From NCBI RefSeq assembly GCF_002258215.1, contig NZ_NEFY01000005.1:124001-188000 (forward strand): a stretch of DNA of 64,000 nucleotides, read 5' to 3'. Each line of letters starts with the position of its first letter. Within the stretch, counting starts at the first letter, position 1. The DNA is from Marinobacter vinifirmus. GTDB taxonomy: Bacteria; Pseudomonadota; Gammaproteobacteria; Pseudomonadales; Oleiphilaceae. Below the pieces are notes generated by a model. That model was not told the origin of the DNA. It saw only the letters and a program-made list of their open reading frames with translations, and ran no database searches. A program made the translations under genes and the position numbers. Positions 55,754 through 64,000 of the stretch are shown here, piece after piece.

Positions 55754-55825
55754 GAAAGTCTGACTTACGGTCCGGTTGATAAAAAACTGAATTGTAAACG
55801 TAAAAACGATGAGAGGATGAACTCT

Positions 55826-56158
55826 ATGAACCTGAAACACTTCGCAGTTGCTGGTCTGTTCGCACTGGGTGCTGCTGCGCCTGCCGCTTCCATGGCAGCC
55901 GACGCCGAAGCCGGTAAGGCCAAGGCTGGCGTTTGTGCCGCGTGCCACGGCCAGAACGGTATCTCCCAGGTGCCCATCTACCCGAACCTGGCAGGCCAGA
56001 AAGAGCAGTACCTGGTTGCTGCCCTGAAAGCCTACAAGGCTGGTCAGCGTCAGGGTGGCCAGGCTCCGGTCATGCAGGGCCAGGCAACTGCCCTGAGCGA
56101 TGAAGACATCGCTAACCTGGCGGCTTACTACGCAAGCCTGCCGGCTGGCGGCAAGTAA
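55826..56158 (+). CDS. Small class I cytochrome c (c4/c553-like)
   Basis: A 110-residue periplasmic monohaem cytochrome c. A signal peptide (about 1-24, ending ASMAAD) is followed by the haem motif CAACH (Cys37, Cys40, His41) and the axial Met83 in APVMQGQA; the C-terminal helix is [15 protein letters not shown]. This matches half of a cytochrome c4. It probably shuttles electrons to a terminal oxidase. ATG 55817 is in frame but touches GAGAGG directly; ATG 55826 has 9-base spacing and is preferred. A terminator follows. Confidence 0.93.
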   Translation: MNLKHFAVAGLFALGAAAPAASMAADAEAGKAKAGVCAACHGQNGISQVPIYPNLAGQKEQYLVAALKAYKAGQRQGGQAPVMQGQATALSDEDIANLAAYYASLPAGGK

Positions 56159-56167
56159 TTGCCCGGC

Positions 56168-56193
56168 AGTGGTGCGGCTCAGGCCGCACCACT
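56168..56193. terminator. Bidirectional terminator inside the ppnN 3' end
   Basis: An 11-base stem AGTGGTGCGGC / GCCGCACCACT with loop TCAG. The right arm also encodes the last codons of ppnN. Confidence 0.75.
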
Positions 56194-57561
56194 GACAATC
56201 CGGTAACTGGGCCGGTAGGCGGATGATCCCGGCAGTTTCATCCGGTCCTGGGCAATAAACTGCTCCAGCATGGCCTCAAGGGGTTTGATCAGCGTCGGGT
56301 CTCCGGCAATTTCAAACGGTCCCTTCTCCTGAATCTGCCGAATTCCGCTTTCCTTCACATTTCCCGCCACGATACCGCTGAACGCCTTGCGCAGATTCGC
56401 CGCAATCAGGTGTGCCGGTTGATCCCTGTGTAATTCCAGCGCCCGCATGTTGCTGTGGTTGGGCTCGAACGGTAACTGGAACACCGGGTCGATCTTCAGC
56501 ATCCAGTTGAAATAGTAGGCATCCTGCATGGCGCGGCGGAAGGTCTCCACATCCTTGATGCCCTGCTTCATGGTCTGGGCTACCCTTACCGGGTCATCAA
56601 TGATGATGTCGTATTTGCTGGCGGCTTCGTCGCCCAGGGCATTGCGGATGAACTTGTCGATCATCTCGAAGTATTCCGCGTTTTCCCGGCGGCCGGTAAA
56701 CACCACCGGGAAGGGCAGGTCGGCGTTGTCCGGGTGTAGCAGAATGCCCAGAAGATACAGAATCTCTTCGGCCGTACCCACGCCACCGGGGAAAACGATC
56801 ACCCCGTGGCCGCAGCGCACAAAGGCTTCCAGCCGCTTTTCGATATCCGGCATGATCACCAGTTCGTTGACAATCGGGTTGGGCGCTTCCGCCCCGATGA
56901 TGCCCGGTTCGGTTATACCAATGTAACGACCGTTCTTGATCCGCTGCTTGGCGTGGGCAATGGTCGCGCCTTTCATGGGGCCTTTCATGGCACCGGGGCC
57001 GCAGCCGGTGCAGATGCTCATTCCCCGAAGCCCCAGCTGGTGCCCCACTTCCTTGCTGTACTGGTACTCGTCATGGCTGATGGAATGGCCACCCCAGCAC
57101 ACCACCATGTCGGGCTGGCGGCCGGGCTCCAGGGCCCGGGCATTGCGCAGGATGTGGAACACCAGGTTGGTAATGTCTTCCGGATTATCCTTGCGGAAGC
57201 CGGAGACGGTGTCTGGCAGCGAGTGGCTGTAGACAATATCCCGCAACACCGAGAACAGGTGTTCCCGGATCGCCCGCAGCATTTCGCCGTCAACAAAAGC
57301 GTGCGCCGGGGCATTGACCAGCTCCAGCTTCAGGCCCCGGGGCTGGGGAACCAGCCGCACATCGAAATCGCCGTGGGCTTCCATCAGTTCCTTGCAGTCG
57401 TCGGTTTCCATGCCGGTATTCAGCACCGCCAGGGCGCATTGCCTGAACAACCGGTACAAGCCACCTTCACTCTTGTCCTTGAGCCGGTTTACCTCGTGGG
57501 TGGAGAGAATTTCGAGGCTGCCCTCCGGAGAGACCAGGGCATTCATGGTGGGTTCGGTCAT
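56179..57561 (-). CDS. ppnN: Nucleotide 5'-monophosphate nucleosidase
   Basis: A 460-residue PpnN (YgdH) that splits nucleoside monophosphates into base and ribose 5-phosphate and is known as a (p)ppGpp target. The LOG/lysine-decarboxylase-like core carries VVCWGGHSISHDEYQYSKEV, MSICTGCGPGAMKGPMKGAT and HGVIVFPGGVGTAEEILYLL. The length matches E. coli YgdH. Its 3' end contains the right arm of a terminator shared with the convergent cytochrome gene. It is divergent from thiI, with about 120 bases between. Confidence 0.95.
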   Translation of the reverse strand: MTEPTMNALVSPEGSLEILSTHEVNRLKDKSEGGLYRLFRQCALAVLNTGMETDDCKELMEAHGDFDVRLVPQPRGLKLELVNAPAHAFVDGEMLRAIREHLFSVLRDIVYSHSLPDTVSGFRKDNPEDITNLVFHILRNARALEPGRQPDMVVCWGGHSISHDEYQYSKEVGHQLGLRGMSICTGCGPGAMKGPMKGATIAHAKQRIKNGRYIGITEPGIIGAEAPNPIVNELVIMPDIEKRLEAFVRCGHGVIVFPGGVGTAEEILYLLGILLHPDNADLPFPVVFTGRRENAEYFEMIDKFIRNALGDEAASKYDIIIDDPVRVAQTMKQGIKDVETFRRAMQDAYYFNWMLKIDPVFQLPFEPNHSNMRALELHRDQPAHLIAANLRKAFSGIVAGNVKESGIRQIQEKGPFEIAGDPTLIKPLEAMLEQFIAQDRMKLPGSSAYRPSYRIVSGAA

Positions 57562-57682
57562 CGGTGTTAGAACTCCTGCTGTTTCGGCAATGACGGATTT
57601 TGAGCCACTCAGGCGAAAGGGTACACTAAGCGCTTTCCGCCTTTTACGCTACCCGACGTTCCTCCGATCAAAGTCCTTTTTT

Positions 57683-59137
57683 ATGAAATTACTGATTCGT
57701 CCCGCCGCTGAAGTGGCCATCAAAAGCAAACCCGTTCGCCAGCAGCAAATGCGCCAGTTGCGGCAGAATATCCGGAAACTCCTGGCCCGGCTGGATGCTG
57801 ACATCCGGGTGGATGGCAGCTGGGACCGGGTTGATGTGGAGGTGCCCGAAGGCCGGGGCCTGACCGGCGCGGTGATTGATGAACTTACCCGAATTTCCGG
57901 CATTTCCACCATCCAGGAAATCGCGGTTTACCCGTTTGTGGACCTGGACGACGTGGGCGCCAAGGCCATACAGGCCTTTGCCGGTCGACTGAAAGGCAAA
58001 ACCTTTGCAGTACGTGCACGGCGCCATGGCCAGCACGATTTCCGTTCGATTGACCTGGAGCGACTGGTCGGCGGCGCGCTGATGCAAGCCTCCGAGGCCC
58101 GTGGGGTCGACCTGAAAAATCCGGAAGTGGAAGTGCGCATCGAAGTGAACGATGACCAGTTCCACATTGCCCATCGCCGTCACGAGGGCTTGGGCGGCTA
58201 TCCGCTGGGTACCGTGGAAACCGTGATGACATTGATCTCCGGTGGCTACGATTCGTCGGTAGCGGCTTACCTGATGATGCGCCGCGGTATCCGCAGCCAT
58301 TTCCTGTTCTTCAACCTCGGCGGCACTGCCCATGAGGTGGGCGTGCGCCAGGTGGTGCACTACCTGTGGCAGCGTTACGGCGCCTCCCACAATGTGAAGT
58401 TTATCTCGGTGCCTCTCGAGGGCGTGGTGGCAGAGATCATGCGTTCGGTAAACCATCGCCACTGGGGCGTGGTGCTCAAGCGCATGATGCTGAAAGCCGC
58501 TGCCGAAATTGCCCGGGATTACACCGCCACCGGCCTGGTGATGGGCGATGCCGTGGCCCAGGTGTCGAGCCAGACCCTGACCAACCTGAACGTGGTCGAT
58601 CGCGCCAGCGATGAAGTGGTGCTGCGCCCGCTGATTGCCATGGACAAACAGGAAATCATCCGCATTGCCCGGGACATCGGTACCGAGCCCTTTGCCCGCA
58701 ACATGCCGGAATACTGCGGCGTGATTTCCAGCAAGCCGGTCACCCGCGCCAAGCTGCACCGGGTGGAGGAAGAAGAAACCCACATGGACCCGAAAGTGCT
58801 GGCCAGCGCCATTGCCAACAGCGAGCACACCAAGGTGAGCGAACTGCTGGACAGCGTGGTGACTCCGGAAGAGGTGGAACTGGTGCAGACCCCGGCGGTA
58901 GACGATGTGATCATCGACGTGCGCCACCCTTCTGAGGAAGAGCGGGCACCGCTGACGCTCACCAACAACGAGATCCTGAAGATCCCGTTCTACGAGCTTA
59001 ACCAGCAGGTGCCGGCGCTACCGGCAGGCCGCCAGTACCTGTTGTACTGTGACCGGGGCACCATGAGCCGCATGCACGCCGGTCACCTGAAGGCGGAAGG
59101 CCTTAACAACGTGAAGGTTTACGCTCCGGGCGCCTAG
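57683..59137 (+). CDS. thiI: tRNA 4-thiouridine synthase ThiI
   Basis: A 484-residue ThiI that adds sulfur to uridine 8 of tRNA and serves thiamine synthesis. After the ferredoxin-like and THUMP domains (about 1-165) the PP-loop reads MTLISGGYDSSVAAYLMMRR. The C-terminal rhodanese domain holds Cys456 in LLYCDRGTMSRMHAGHL, the expected persulfide carrier, and Cys345 in MPEYCGVISSKPV, its likely disulfide partner. The frame extends back to 57314 inside ppnN, but ATG 57683 (MKLLIRPAAEVAIKSK) is the family start. The stop shares a CTAG with the convergent gene. Confidence 0.97.
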   Translation: MKLLIRPAAEVAIKSKPVRQQQMRQLRQNIRKLLARLDADIRVDGSWDRVDVEVPEGRGLTGAVIDELTRISGISTIQEIAVYPFVDLDDVGAKAIQAFAGRLKGKTFAVRARRHGQHDFRSIDLERLVGGALMQASEARGVDLKNPEVEVRIEVNDDQFHIAHRRHEGLGGYPLGTVETVMTLISGGYDSSVAAYLMMRRGIRSHFLFFNLGGTAHEVGVRQVVHYLWQRYGASHNVKFISVPLEGVVAEIMRSVNHRHWGVVLKRMMLKAAAEIARDYTATGLVMGDAVAQVSSQTLTNLNVVDRASDEVVLRPLIAMDKQEIIRIARDIGTEPFARNMPEYCGVISSKPVTRAKLHRVEEEETHMDPKVLASAIANSEHTKVSELLDSVVTPEEVELVQTPAVDDVIIDVRHPSEEERAPLTLTNNEILKIPFYELNQQVPALPAGRQYLLYCDRGTMSRMHAGHLKAEGLNNVKVYAPGA

Positions 59138-60147
59138 CCTTCCAGCCCCCTGAAGAACTGCTGGACGTTCTCGCTGAGGGCGTCCAGGTCATATCCCCCC
59201 TCCTGTACGATCAGCGTCGGCAGCCCCAGCTGACGGATGTGGGTGCTGAGCCGGCAGAAGCCCTCGGACGACACCGACACCTTGGCCTGCGGGTCGTTTT
59301 TGTAGATATCGAAGCCCAGAGGCAGGATCAGCACATCGGGCTGGTACAGCCGCACGGCCGCCAGTGCTTCCTCCACCCGGGCAAAGAAATCCTCCTCGCT
59401 GGAGCCGTGGGGCATGGGCAGGTTGATGTTGTAACCGTAGCCTTCGCCTTCACCGCGCTCGTCCTCGAAACCACTCACCACCGGGTAGAAGTTGGTGGGG
59501 TCGCCATGGATGGAGATATACAGCACATCGCTGCGATTGTAGAAGATTTCCTGGATGCCCTGGCCGTGGTGCATGTCGGTATCCAGGATCACCGTGCGCG
59601 GGAACCGGCTTTTCAGGTGTTCGGCGGCAATGGCGGCATTGTTCAGGTAGCAGAAGCCCCCGGCGGCATCTTTGCGGGCGTGGTGGCCGGGCGGGCGGCA
59701 CACGGCATAGGCATAGCGCTCGCCGGCAATCAGGGCATCGGCCGCCCCGAGAGCAGTCTGGGCCGACCAGTAGGCGGCCTTCCAGGTATTCTCGCCAATC
59801 GGACAACTGCCATCGGCCAGGTAACAGGCTGCTTCCGCCAGGACACCCCGCAGGGCATTGGGAGAACGCACGAAGATGTTGGACATCACCTCGTCGCCCC
59901 AGTCTTCCATTTCCATCCAGCGCCGGTGGGCGGATTCCAGGAACCGCAGATAGCCCAGGTCATGCACCTTCGAGATTGGCGCCGCACCCTGGTCGGCAGG
60001 CTGGAACACCGGAATGCCCAGCGCTTTCAGGCCTTCCACCATCTGGCCGGTACGATCCGGCACCTCCTGGGGCTGGCGCATCTGGCCCCGGGTGAAATAC
60101 GTCTTCGGGATGTGCAGATCCTGTGACGGATGGAAAAATGCTTTCAT
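59134..60147 (-). CDS. Histone deacetylase/acetylpolyamine amidohydrolase family
   Basis: A 337-residue zinc deacetylase of the class II HDAC/acetylpolyamine amidohydrolase group. The catalytic region has YAVCRPPGHHARKDAAGGFC (His155, His156), YLNNAAIAA, VILDTDMHHGQGIQEIF (zinc-binding Asp and His) and LILPLGFDIYKNDPQAKVSV. Such enzymes remove acetyl groups from polyamines or other small substrates in the cytosol. Divergence from a GabD-type dehydrogenase is in keeping with polyamine or putrescine catabolism, but this is inference from context. A good AGGAGG lies upstream of the start. Confidence 0.92.
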   Translation of the reverse strand: MKAFFHPSQDLHIPKTYFTRGQMRQPQEVPDRTGQMVEGLKALGIPVFQPADQGAAPISKVHDLGYLRFLESAHRRWMEMEDWGDEVMSNIFVRSPNALRGVLAEAACYLADGSCPIGENTWKAAYWSAQTALGAADALIAGERYAYAVCRPPGHHARKDAAGGFCYLNNAAIAAEHLKSRFPRTVILDTDMHHGQGIQEIFYNRSDVLYISIHGDPTNFYPVVSGFEDERGEGEGYGYNINLPMPHGSSEEDFFARVEEALAAVRLYQPDVLILPLGFDIYKNDPQAKVSVSSEGFCRLSTHIRQLGLPTLIVQEGGYDLDALSENVQQFFRGLEG

Positions 60148-60315
60148 GTCCGGCCTCCTTGATTCACTCCCTCGAGTATAGGCAGAGACCGGGATGGGTC
60201 AAAAAATCCCCGCTGACTTTACAGGCCGGCCCCCAGCTACCACTATGAAGGCAGAACCCGAACCCCGGATCCCGGCCCGCAACCGGGCGTGATCAGGCAC
60301 AGAAAAGGAGTCGAG

Positions 60316-61764
60316 ATGATCGAATCACCACTGTTGCAGAATCTTACCGGCTACATTGGCGGGCGCTGGACAGACAGCGCCGGTGGCAGCACCTTTGATG
60401 TCTACAATCCGGCCACGGGCGAGGTGATTGCCAAAGTGCCTTCGATGCCGGAGCAAGACATACTGGATGCGGTCGAAGCCGGCAAGCAGGCCCTGCGGCT
60501 GACCAACCCCTATCCCCTTGAAACCCGCCGCAAATGGCTGGAAGACATCCGCGATGCCCTGAAGGACAACCGCGAGGAAATCGGTCGCATCCTGTGCATG
60601 GAGCACGGCAAGCCCTGGAAAGAAGGCCAGGGTGAAGTGGACTACGCCGCCGGCTTCTTCGATTACTGCGCCAGGCACATCCAGGCGCTGGATGCCCACA
60701 CCATTCCGGAAAAGCCGAAAGACTGCACCTGGACCGTCCACTACCGCCCCATCGGCGTCACCGGCCTGATTGTGCCCTGGAACTTCCCCATCGGCATGAT
60801 CGCCAAGAAACTCTCGGCAGCCCTGGCGGCCGGCTGCCCCTCGGTCATCAAACCGGCCAGTGAAACCCCGCTGACCATGATTGCCTTCTTCAGCATCATG
60901 GACAAACTCGGCCTGCCCGATGGCATGGTCAACCTGGTGATGGGCAAGGCCAGCGTCATAGGCAAGGTGCTGTGTGAACACAAAGACGTACCCATGCTCA
61001 GCTTCACTGGCTCCACCGAAGTGGGCCGAAAACTGATCGTCGACACCGCCGAGCAGGTGAAAAAGCTGTCCCTGGAACTGGGTGGCAACGCCCCGTATAT
61101 CGTCTTCGACGACGCCGACCTGGACGCCGCCGCCGACAACCTGATCGCCAATAAATTCCGCGGTGGCGGCCAGACCTGCGTCTGCGCCAACCGCATCTTC
61201 GTCCATGAAAAAGTGGCCGACGCCTTCGGCGAAAAACTCGCCGAGCGAGTGAATAAAATGACCGTCGGCGACGGCATGAACGATGGCGTCGACATCGGCC
61301 CGCTGGTCAACAAAGCCGGCTTCGACAAGGTCAAACGCCACCTGGAGGATGCCCTGGCCAAAGGCGGCAAACTGGTTGCCGGCAAGCAGCCGGATGAGTT
61401 GGGTGAAGGCCTGTTCTTCCCGCCCACAGTGGTGCAGGGCGTTGACCGCAACATGGCCTGCTACCAGGAGGAAACCTTCGGCCCGCTGGTGCCCATGGCC
61501 CTGTTCCGCACCGAAGAGGAAGTCATCGAAGCCGGCAACGACACCGAATTCGGCCTGGCCTCCTACGTCTTCACCGCCGATGCCGAGCGTGCCCAACGCG
61601 TAGCCGCCGGCCTGCGTTTCGGCCATGTTGGCTGGAACACCGGCACCGGGCCTACTCCGGAAGCGCCGTTTGGTGGCATGAAAGCCTCTGGTATTGGCCG
61701 CGAAGGTGGCTTGGAAGGCTTGTTCGAGTTCGTGGAAGCCCAAACCGTACCGCGTGGCTTCTAA
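60316..61764 (+). CDS. gabD: Succinate-semialdehyde dehydrogenase-like aldehyde dehydrogenase
   Basis: A 482-residue aldehyde dehydrogenase closest to GabD. Conserved blocks are VTGLIVPWNFPIGMIAKKLS, LSFTGSTEVGRKL, LSLELGGNAPYIVFDDADLD and the nucleophile Cys288 in GGGQTCVCANRIFVH, where the Cys-Val-Cys pair is a GabD trait. It should oxidise succinate semialdehyde or glutarate semialdehyde with NAD(P). A GTG at 60289 is in frame, but AAAGGAG at 60304-60310 is 5 bases before ATG 60316. Neighbouring the HDAC-family gene suggests polyamine breakdown. No transaminase is in the window. Confidence 0.88.
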   Translation: MIESPLLQNLTGYIGGRWTDSAGGSTFDVYNPATGEVIAKVPSMPEQDILDAVEAGKQALRLTNPYPLETRRKWLEDIRDALKDNREEIGRILCMEHGKPWKEGQGEVDYAAGFFDYCARHIQALDAHTIPEKPKDCTWTVHYRPIGVTGLIVPWNFPIGMIAKKLSAALAAGCPSVIKPASETPLTMIAFFSIMDKLGLPDGMVNLVMGKASVIGKVLCEHKDVPMLSFTGSTEVGRKLIVDTAEQVKKLSLELGGNAPYIVFDDADLDAAADNLIANKFRGGGQTCVCANRIFVHEKVADAFGEKLAERVNKMTVGDGMNDGVDIGPLVNKAGFDKVKRHLEDALAKGGKLVAGKQPDELGEGLFFPPTVVQGVDRNMACYQEETFGPLVPMALFRTEEEVIEAGNDTEFGLASYVFTADAERAQRVAAGLRFGHVGWNTGTGPTPEAPFGGMKASGIGREGGLEGLFEFVEAQTVPRGF

Positions 61765-61827
61765 GACATAAGCCCTCATCTTTTGAGGTGTCGCACGGGG
61801 GAGGTGCACCTTCGTTGCCAGACAGCG

Positions 61828-61933
61828 CAGGAACGGGGACTTCTTCCCAGGACTGTCTGTGGCCATGAATGGCCACAGTCAAGCGCACAGGGATGTGCTC
61901 GTAGCGTGTCCTGGGAAGAAGTCCCCGTTCCTG
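61828..61933. repeat. 106-base inverted-repeat element
   Basis: The arms 61828-61853 and 61908-61933 are a perfect 26-base inverted repeat (CAGGAACGGGGACTTCTTCC plus CAGGAC). An inner hairpin CTGTGGCCAT/ATGGCCACAG lies at 61857-61878, and GCACA/TGTGC lies near 61884. CAGACAG at 61819-61825 can instead pair with CTGTCTG at 61853-61859, giving an alternative fold. No coding frame is supported. It lies between gabD and uvrD and could act as a terminator, a MITE-like element or a structured RNA. Confidence 0.75.
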
Positions 61934-61970
61934 TGCGTTAACTCCAAAGATCCTGAGCGTTAACTCCAAA
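61930..61970. repeat. Tandem 22-base-spaced direct repeat
   Basis: The 19-base unit CCTGwGCGTTAACTCCAAA occurs twice (61930-61948 and 61952-61970), differing at one base (T or A). Each contains the palindrome GTTAAC. It directly adjoins the inverted-repeat element and overlaps its right end. Confidence 0.7.
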
Positions 61971-62014
61971 AGAGCGGCGCCAATCCCTGCCCGACAAACC
62001 TGCTTTTCTCCTGT

Positions 62015-62043
62015 TATACTCTCAGGCCTGTTTATTTAACCAG
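62015..62043 (+). promoter_or_regulatory. uvrD promoter with LexA (SOS) box
   Basis: TATACT at 62015-62020 looks like a -10 element, with CCGACA at 61991-61996 as a weak -35. CTGTTTATTTAACCAG at 62028-62043 fits CTG-N10-CAG, resembling the E. coli uvrD SOS box and placed over the expected transcription start. The start codon lies 17 bases later. Confidence 0.7.
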
Positions 62044-62059
62044 TAAAAAGCCAGGTGCT

Positions 62060-64000
62060 ATGGACGTTTCCCACATTATTGACCCCCTGAACGATGCCCA
62101 GCGCGAGGCCGTCACCGCCCAGAACGACCACCTGCTGGTACTGGCCGGCGCGGGCAGTGGCAAAACGCGGGTGCTGGTGCACCGGATTGCCTGGCTGATG
62201 ACTGTTGACCGGGTGCCGCCGACCGGCATCCTGGCGGTGACCTTTACCAACAAAGCCGCCAAGGAAATGCGCTACCGCATCGAAGAAATGATGAACATCC
62301 CCTCCCGGGGACTGTGGTTCGGCACCTTCCACGGCATCGCCCACCGCTTGCTGCGCTCGCACTGGAAAGACGCCGGCCTGCCGGAGAATTTCCAGGTGCT
62401 CGACAGCGACGACCAGCTGCGCATGGTCAAGCGGGTGATGCGCGAGTTCCAGATTGATGAAAGCCAGTGGCCGCCGAAACAGGCCCAGTGGTTTATCAAC
62501 AGCCAGAAAGACGAAGGCCTGCGGGCGGACCATATCCAGGAAAACCCCGGTGACCACTTCACCAGCACCATGCTGAAAATCTACCGCCAGTACGAAAAAC
62601 TCTGCCAGCAGGGCGGCCTGGTGGACTTTGGCGAACTGCTGCTGCGCTCCCACGAGCTGTGGCTGCACCGGCCGGAGCTACTGAGTCACTACCAGCAGCG
62701 CTTCCAGCACATCCTGGTGGACGAGTTCCAGGACACCAACACCATCCAATACGCCTGGCTTCAGGTACTGGCCAGCAACCGCGTGCCGCTGACCGTGGTC
62801 GGGGATGACGACCAGTCCATCTACGGCTGGCGTGGTGCCAAGATCGAAAACATCCAGCAGTACCAGCGGGACTTCCCGAACGCCCGCCTGGTGCGGCTGG
62901 AGCAGAACTACCGCTCCACCCAGATGATCCTGAAGGCGGCCAACGCGGTGATCGCCAATAACCAGGGCCGCCTCGGTAAAGAGCTGTGGACCGACGGCCC
63001 CGAAGGCGAACCGATCAGCCTGTACGCGGCCTTTAACGAACAGGACGAAGCCAATTACATCGCTGACTCCATCACCGCCTGGGTCAACGACGGCAACCTG
63101 CGCAGCGAATCCGCCATCCTGTACCGCTCCAACGCCCAGTCCCGGGTACTGGAAGAAGCCCTGATGCGCCAGGGAATTCCCTACCGGGTGTATGGTGGCC
63201 TGCGGTTCTACGACCGCCAGGAAATCCGCAACGCCCTCGCCTACCTTCGCCTGGTGCAGTACCACCGTGATGATGCCGCCTTCGAACGGGTGGTGAACAT
63301 CCCGACCCGCGGCATCGGCGCCAAGAGCCTGGCAGAGCTGCGTGAATACGCCACCGAGCAGGGCATTTCCCTGTGGGAATCCGCCGAACGCCTGCTGGCA
63401 GCAGGGCAGGTGAAAGGCCGGGCGAAAACCGGGCTGCAGTCGTTTATGGAAATCATCAACGGCCTGTCGGAAATGGTGGGCGAAGCCTCACTGCAGGGCC
63501 TGATGAAACAGGCCATCGAAGCCAGTGGCCTGAAGGACTACCACGCCAGCGAAAAAGGCGAGAAGGGCCAGGCAAGGGTTGAGAACCTGGAAGAACTGGT
63601 AAATGCGCTGTCCGATTTCGAGGTGGAAGACGGCGTCGACCCGCTGGCAGAATTCATCGCCCAGGCGGCACTGGATGCCGGCGAAGCCCAGGCCGATGCC
63701 CATGAAGACAGCGTACAGCTGATGACCCTGCACTCTGCCAAGGGCCTGGAATTCCCGCTGGTGTTCCTGGCCGGTGTGGAAGAAGGTTTGTTCCCCCACA
63801 GCATGTCGCTGGAAGAGCCGGGGCGTATGGAAGAAGAACGCCGGCTGGCCTACGTAGGCATTACCCGTGCCATGAAAAAGCTGGTGCTCACTTACGCCGA
63901 ATCCCGCCGCTTGTACGGGCAGGAAAAATTCCACGCGCTGTCCCGCTTCGTGCGGGAGATTCCGGGCGACTGCCTGCAGGAAGTGCGGTTACGCAATACG
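62060..64000 (+). CDS. uvrD: DNA helicase II UvrD, 5' part
   Basis: The frame runs from ATG 62060 off the right edge, giving 647 residues of a protein of roughly 720. It follows E. coli UvrD throughout: MDVSHIIDPLNDAQREAVTA, Walker A VLAGAGSGKTRVLVHRIAWL, VTFTNKAAKEMR, motif II ILVDEFQDTNTIQYAW, VVGDDDQSIYGWRGA, LEQNYRSTQMIL, LMTLHSAKGLEFPLVFLAGV and RRLAYVGITRAMKKL. UvrD unwinds DNA 3'-5' in nucleotide excision and mismatch repair. A likely LexA box lies just upstream, so it should be SOS-induced. Only the C-terminal tail is missing. Confidence 0.96.
   Translation, partial: MDVSHIIDPLNDAQREAVTAQNDHLLVLAGAGSGKTRVLVHRIAWLMTVDRVPPTGILAVTFTNKAAKEMRYRIEEMMNIPSRGLWFGTFHGIAHRLLRSHWKDAGLPENFQVLDSDDQLRMVKRVMREFQIDESQWPPKQAQWFINSQKDEGLRADHIQENPGDHFTSTMLKIYRQYEKLCQQGGLVDFGELLLRSHELWLHRPELLSHYQQRFQHILVDEFQDTNTIQYAWLQVLASNRVPLTVVGDDDQSIYGWRGAKIENIQQYQRDFPNARLVRLEQNYRSTQMILKAANAVIANNQGRLGKELWTDGPEGEPISLYAAFNEQDEANYIADSITAWVNDGNLRSESAILYRSNAQSRVLEEALMRQGIPYRVYGGLRFYDRQEIRNALAYLRLVQYHRDDAAFERVVNIPTRGIGAKSLAELREYATEQGISLWESAERLLAAGQVKGRAKTGLQSFMEIINGLSEMVGEASLQGLMKQAIEASGLKDYHASEKGEKGQARVENLEELVNALSDFEVEDGVDPLAEFIAQAALDAGEAQADAHEDSVQLMTLHSAKGLEFPLVFLAGVEEGLFPHSMSLEEPGRMEEERRLAYVGITRAMKKLVLTYAESRRLYGQEKFHALSRFVREIPGDCLQEVRLRNT

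Noticed and set aside
60325..61866. Open frame of 513 codons on the minus strand inside gabD
   Set aside because: It is antisense to the dehydrogenase; its composition (Val, Gly, Phe, His rich) is typical of a reverse-complement shadow.
62011..62025. CTGTTATACTCTCAG as a LexA box
   Set aside because: It has only nine bases between CTG and CAG; the proper 16-base box is the next one at 62028-62043.

Overview
The window looks like a chromosomal segment of a GC-rich marine gammaproteobacterium, most likely Marinobacter or a close relative. This rests on the close Vibrio/Pseudomonas-like family makeup (UvrD, TmcA, ThiI, PpnN, AcnA, OprF-like porin), the 'marine' dedicated sortase system, and dense packing. 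The genus is an inference; no rRNA or other marker gene is present. I saw no tRNA, rRNA, CRISPR array, insertion sequence or prophage.

Positions 1-14014 are the end of a type VI secretion cluster in the V. cholerae order vasH-vasI-vasJ-vasK: the C-terminus of a sigma-54 activator, TagO/VasI, TssA and TssM. A cargo module follows: VgrG, a DUF4123 adaptor, a 1148-residue VasX/BTH_I2691-type effector with a MIX-like motif and membrane-spanning region, and a four-helix membrane protein as immunity candidate. From the end of vgrG the DNA is clearly AT-richer. It returns to host composition abruptly in the middle of the immunity candidate.

Positions 14086-20992 hold small housekeeping and envelope genes: DUF4124, YdcH, YtoQ, an exported ATP-dependent DNA ligase, a retropepsin-like RimB/Zn_protease family protein, an alpha/beta hydrolase with a small partner, an outer-membrane barrel, CysK and a DUF815 ATPase. 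Positions 20999-27942 carry the proteobacterial dedicated sortase system. The response regulator, histidine kinase and a DUF3422 membrane protein form one tight operon. The VIT/VWA surface protein and its class GN sortase form the divergent one.

Positions 27991-49000 include a PlsC-type acyltransferase, GlsB and MAPEG membrane proteins, a signal-less OmpA-domain protein, and a rhomboid protease convergent with a B-box-like membrane protein. They continue with a PAS remnant, AcnA, LysO, and a Tat-lipoprotein binding protein coupled to a PhnD-PAS-PAS-GGDEF cyclase. Next come a Na/Pi transporter, TatD, PPK2, DadA, two methyltransferase genes and an OprF-like porin. The PhnD-like sensor, Na/Pi transporter and PPK2 suggest a phosphate theme.

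Positions 49117-64000 hold a UvrD-family helicase, TmcA, an ankyrin lipoprotein, an enoyl-CoA hydratase/isomerase family protein, a small cytochrome c, PpnN, ThiI, an HDAC-family amidohydrolase, a GabD-type dehydrogenase and the start of uvrD behind a likely LexA box. Two structured, non-coding inverted-repeat elements lie in this part, at 51478-51668 and 61828-61933.
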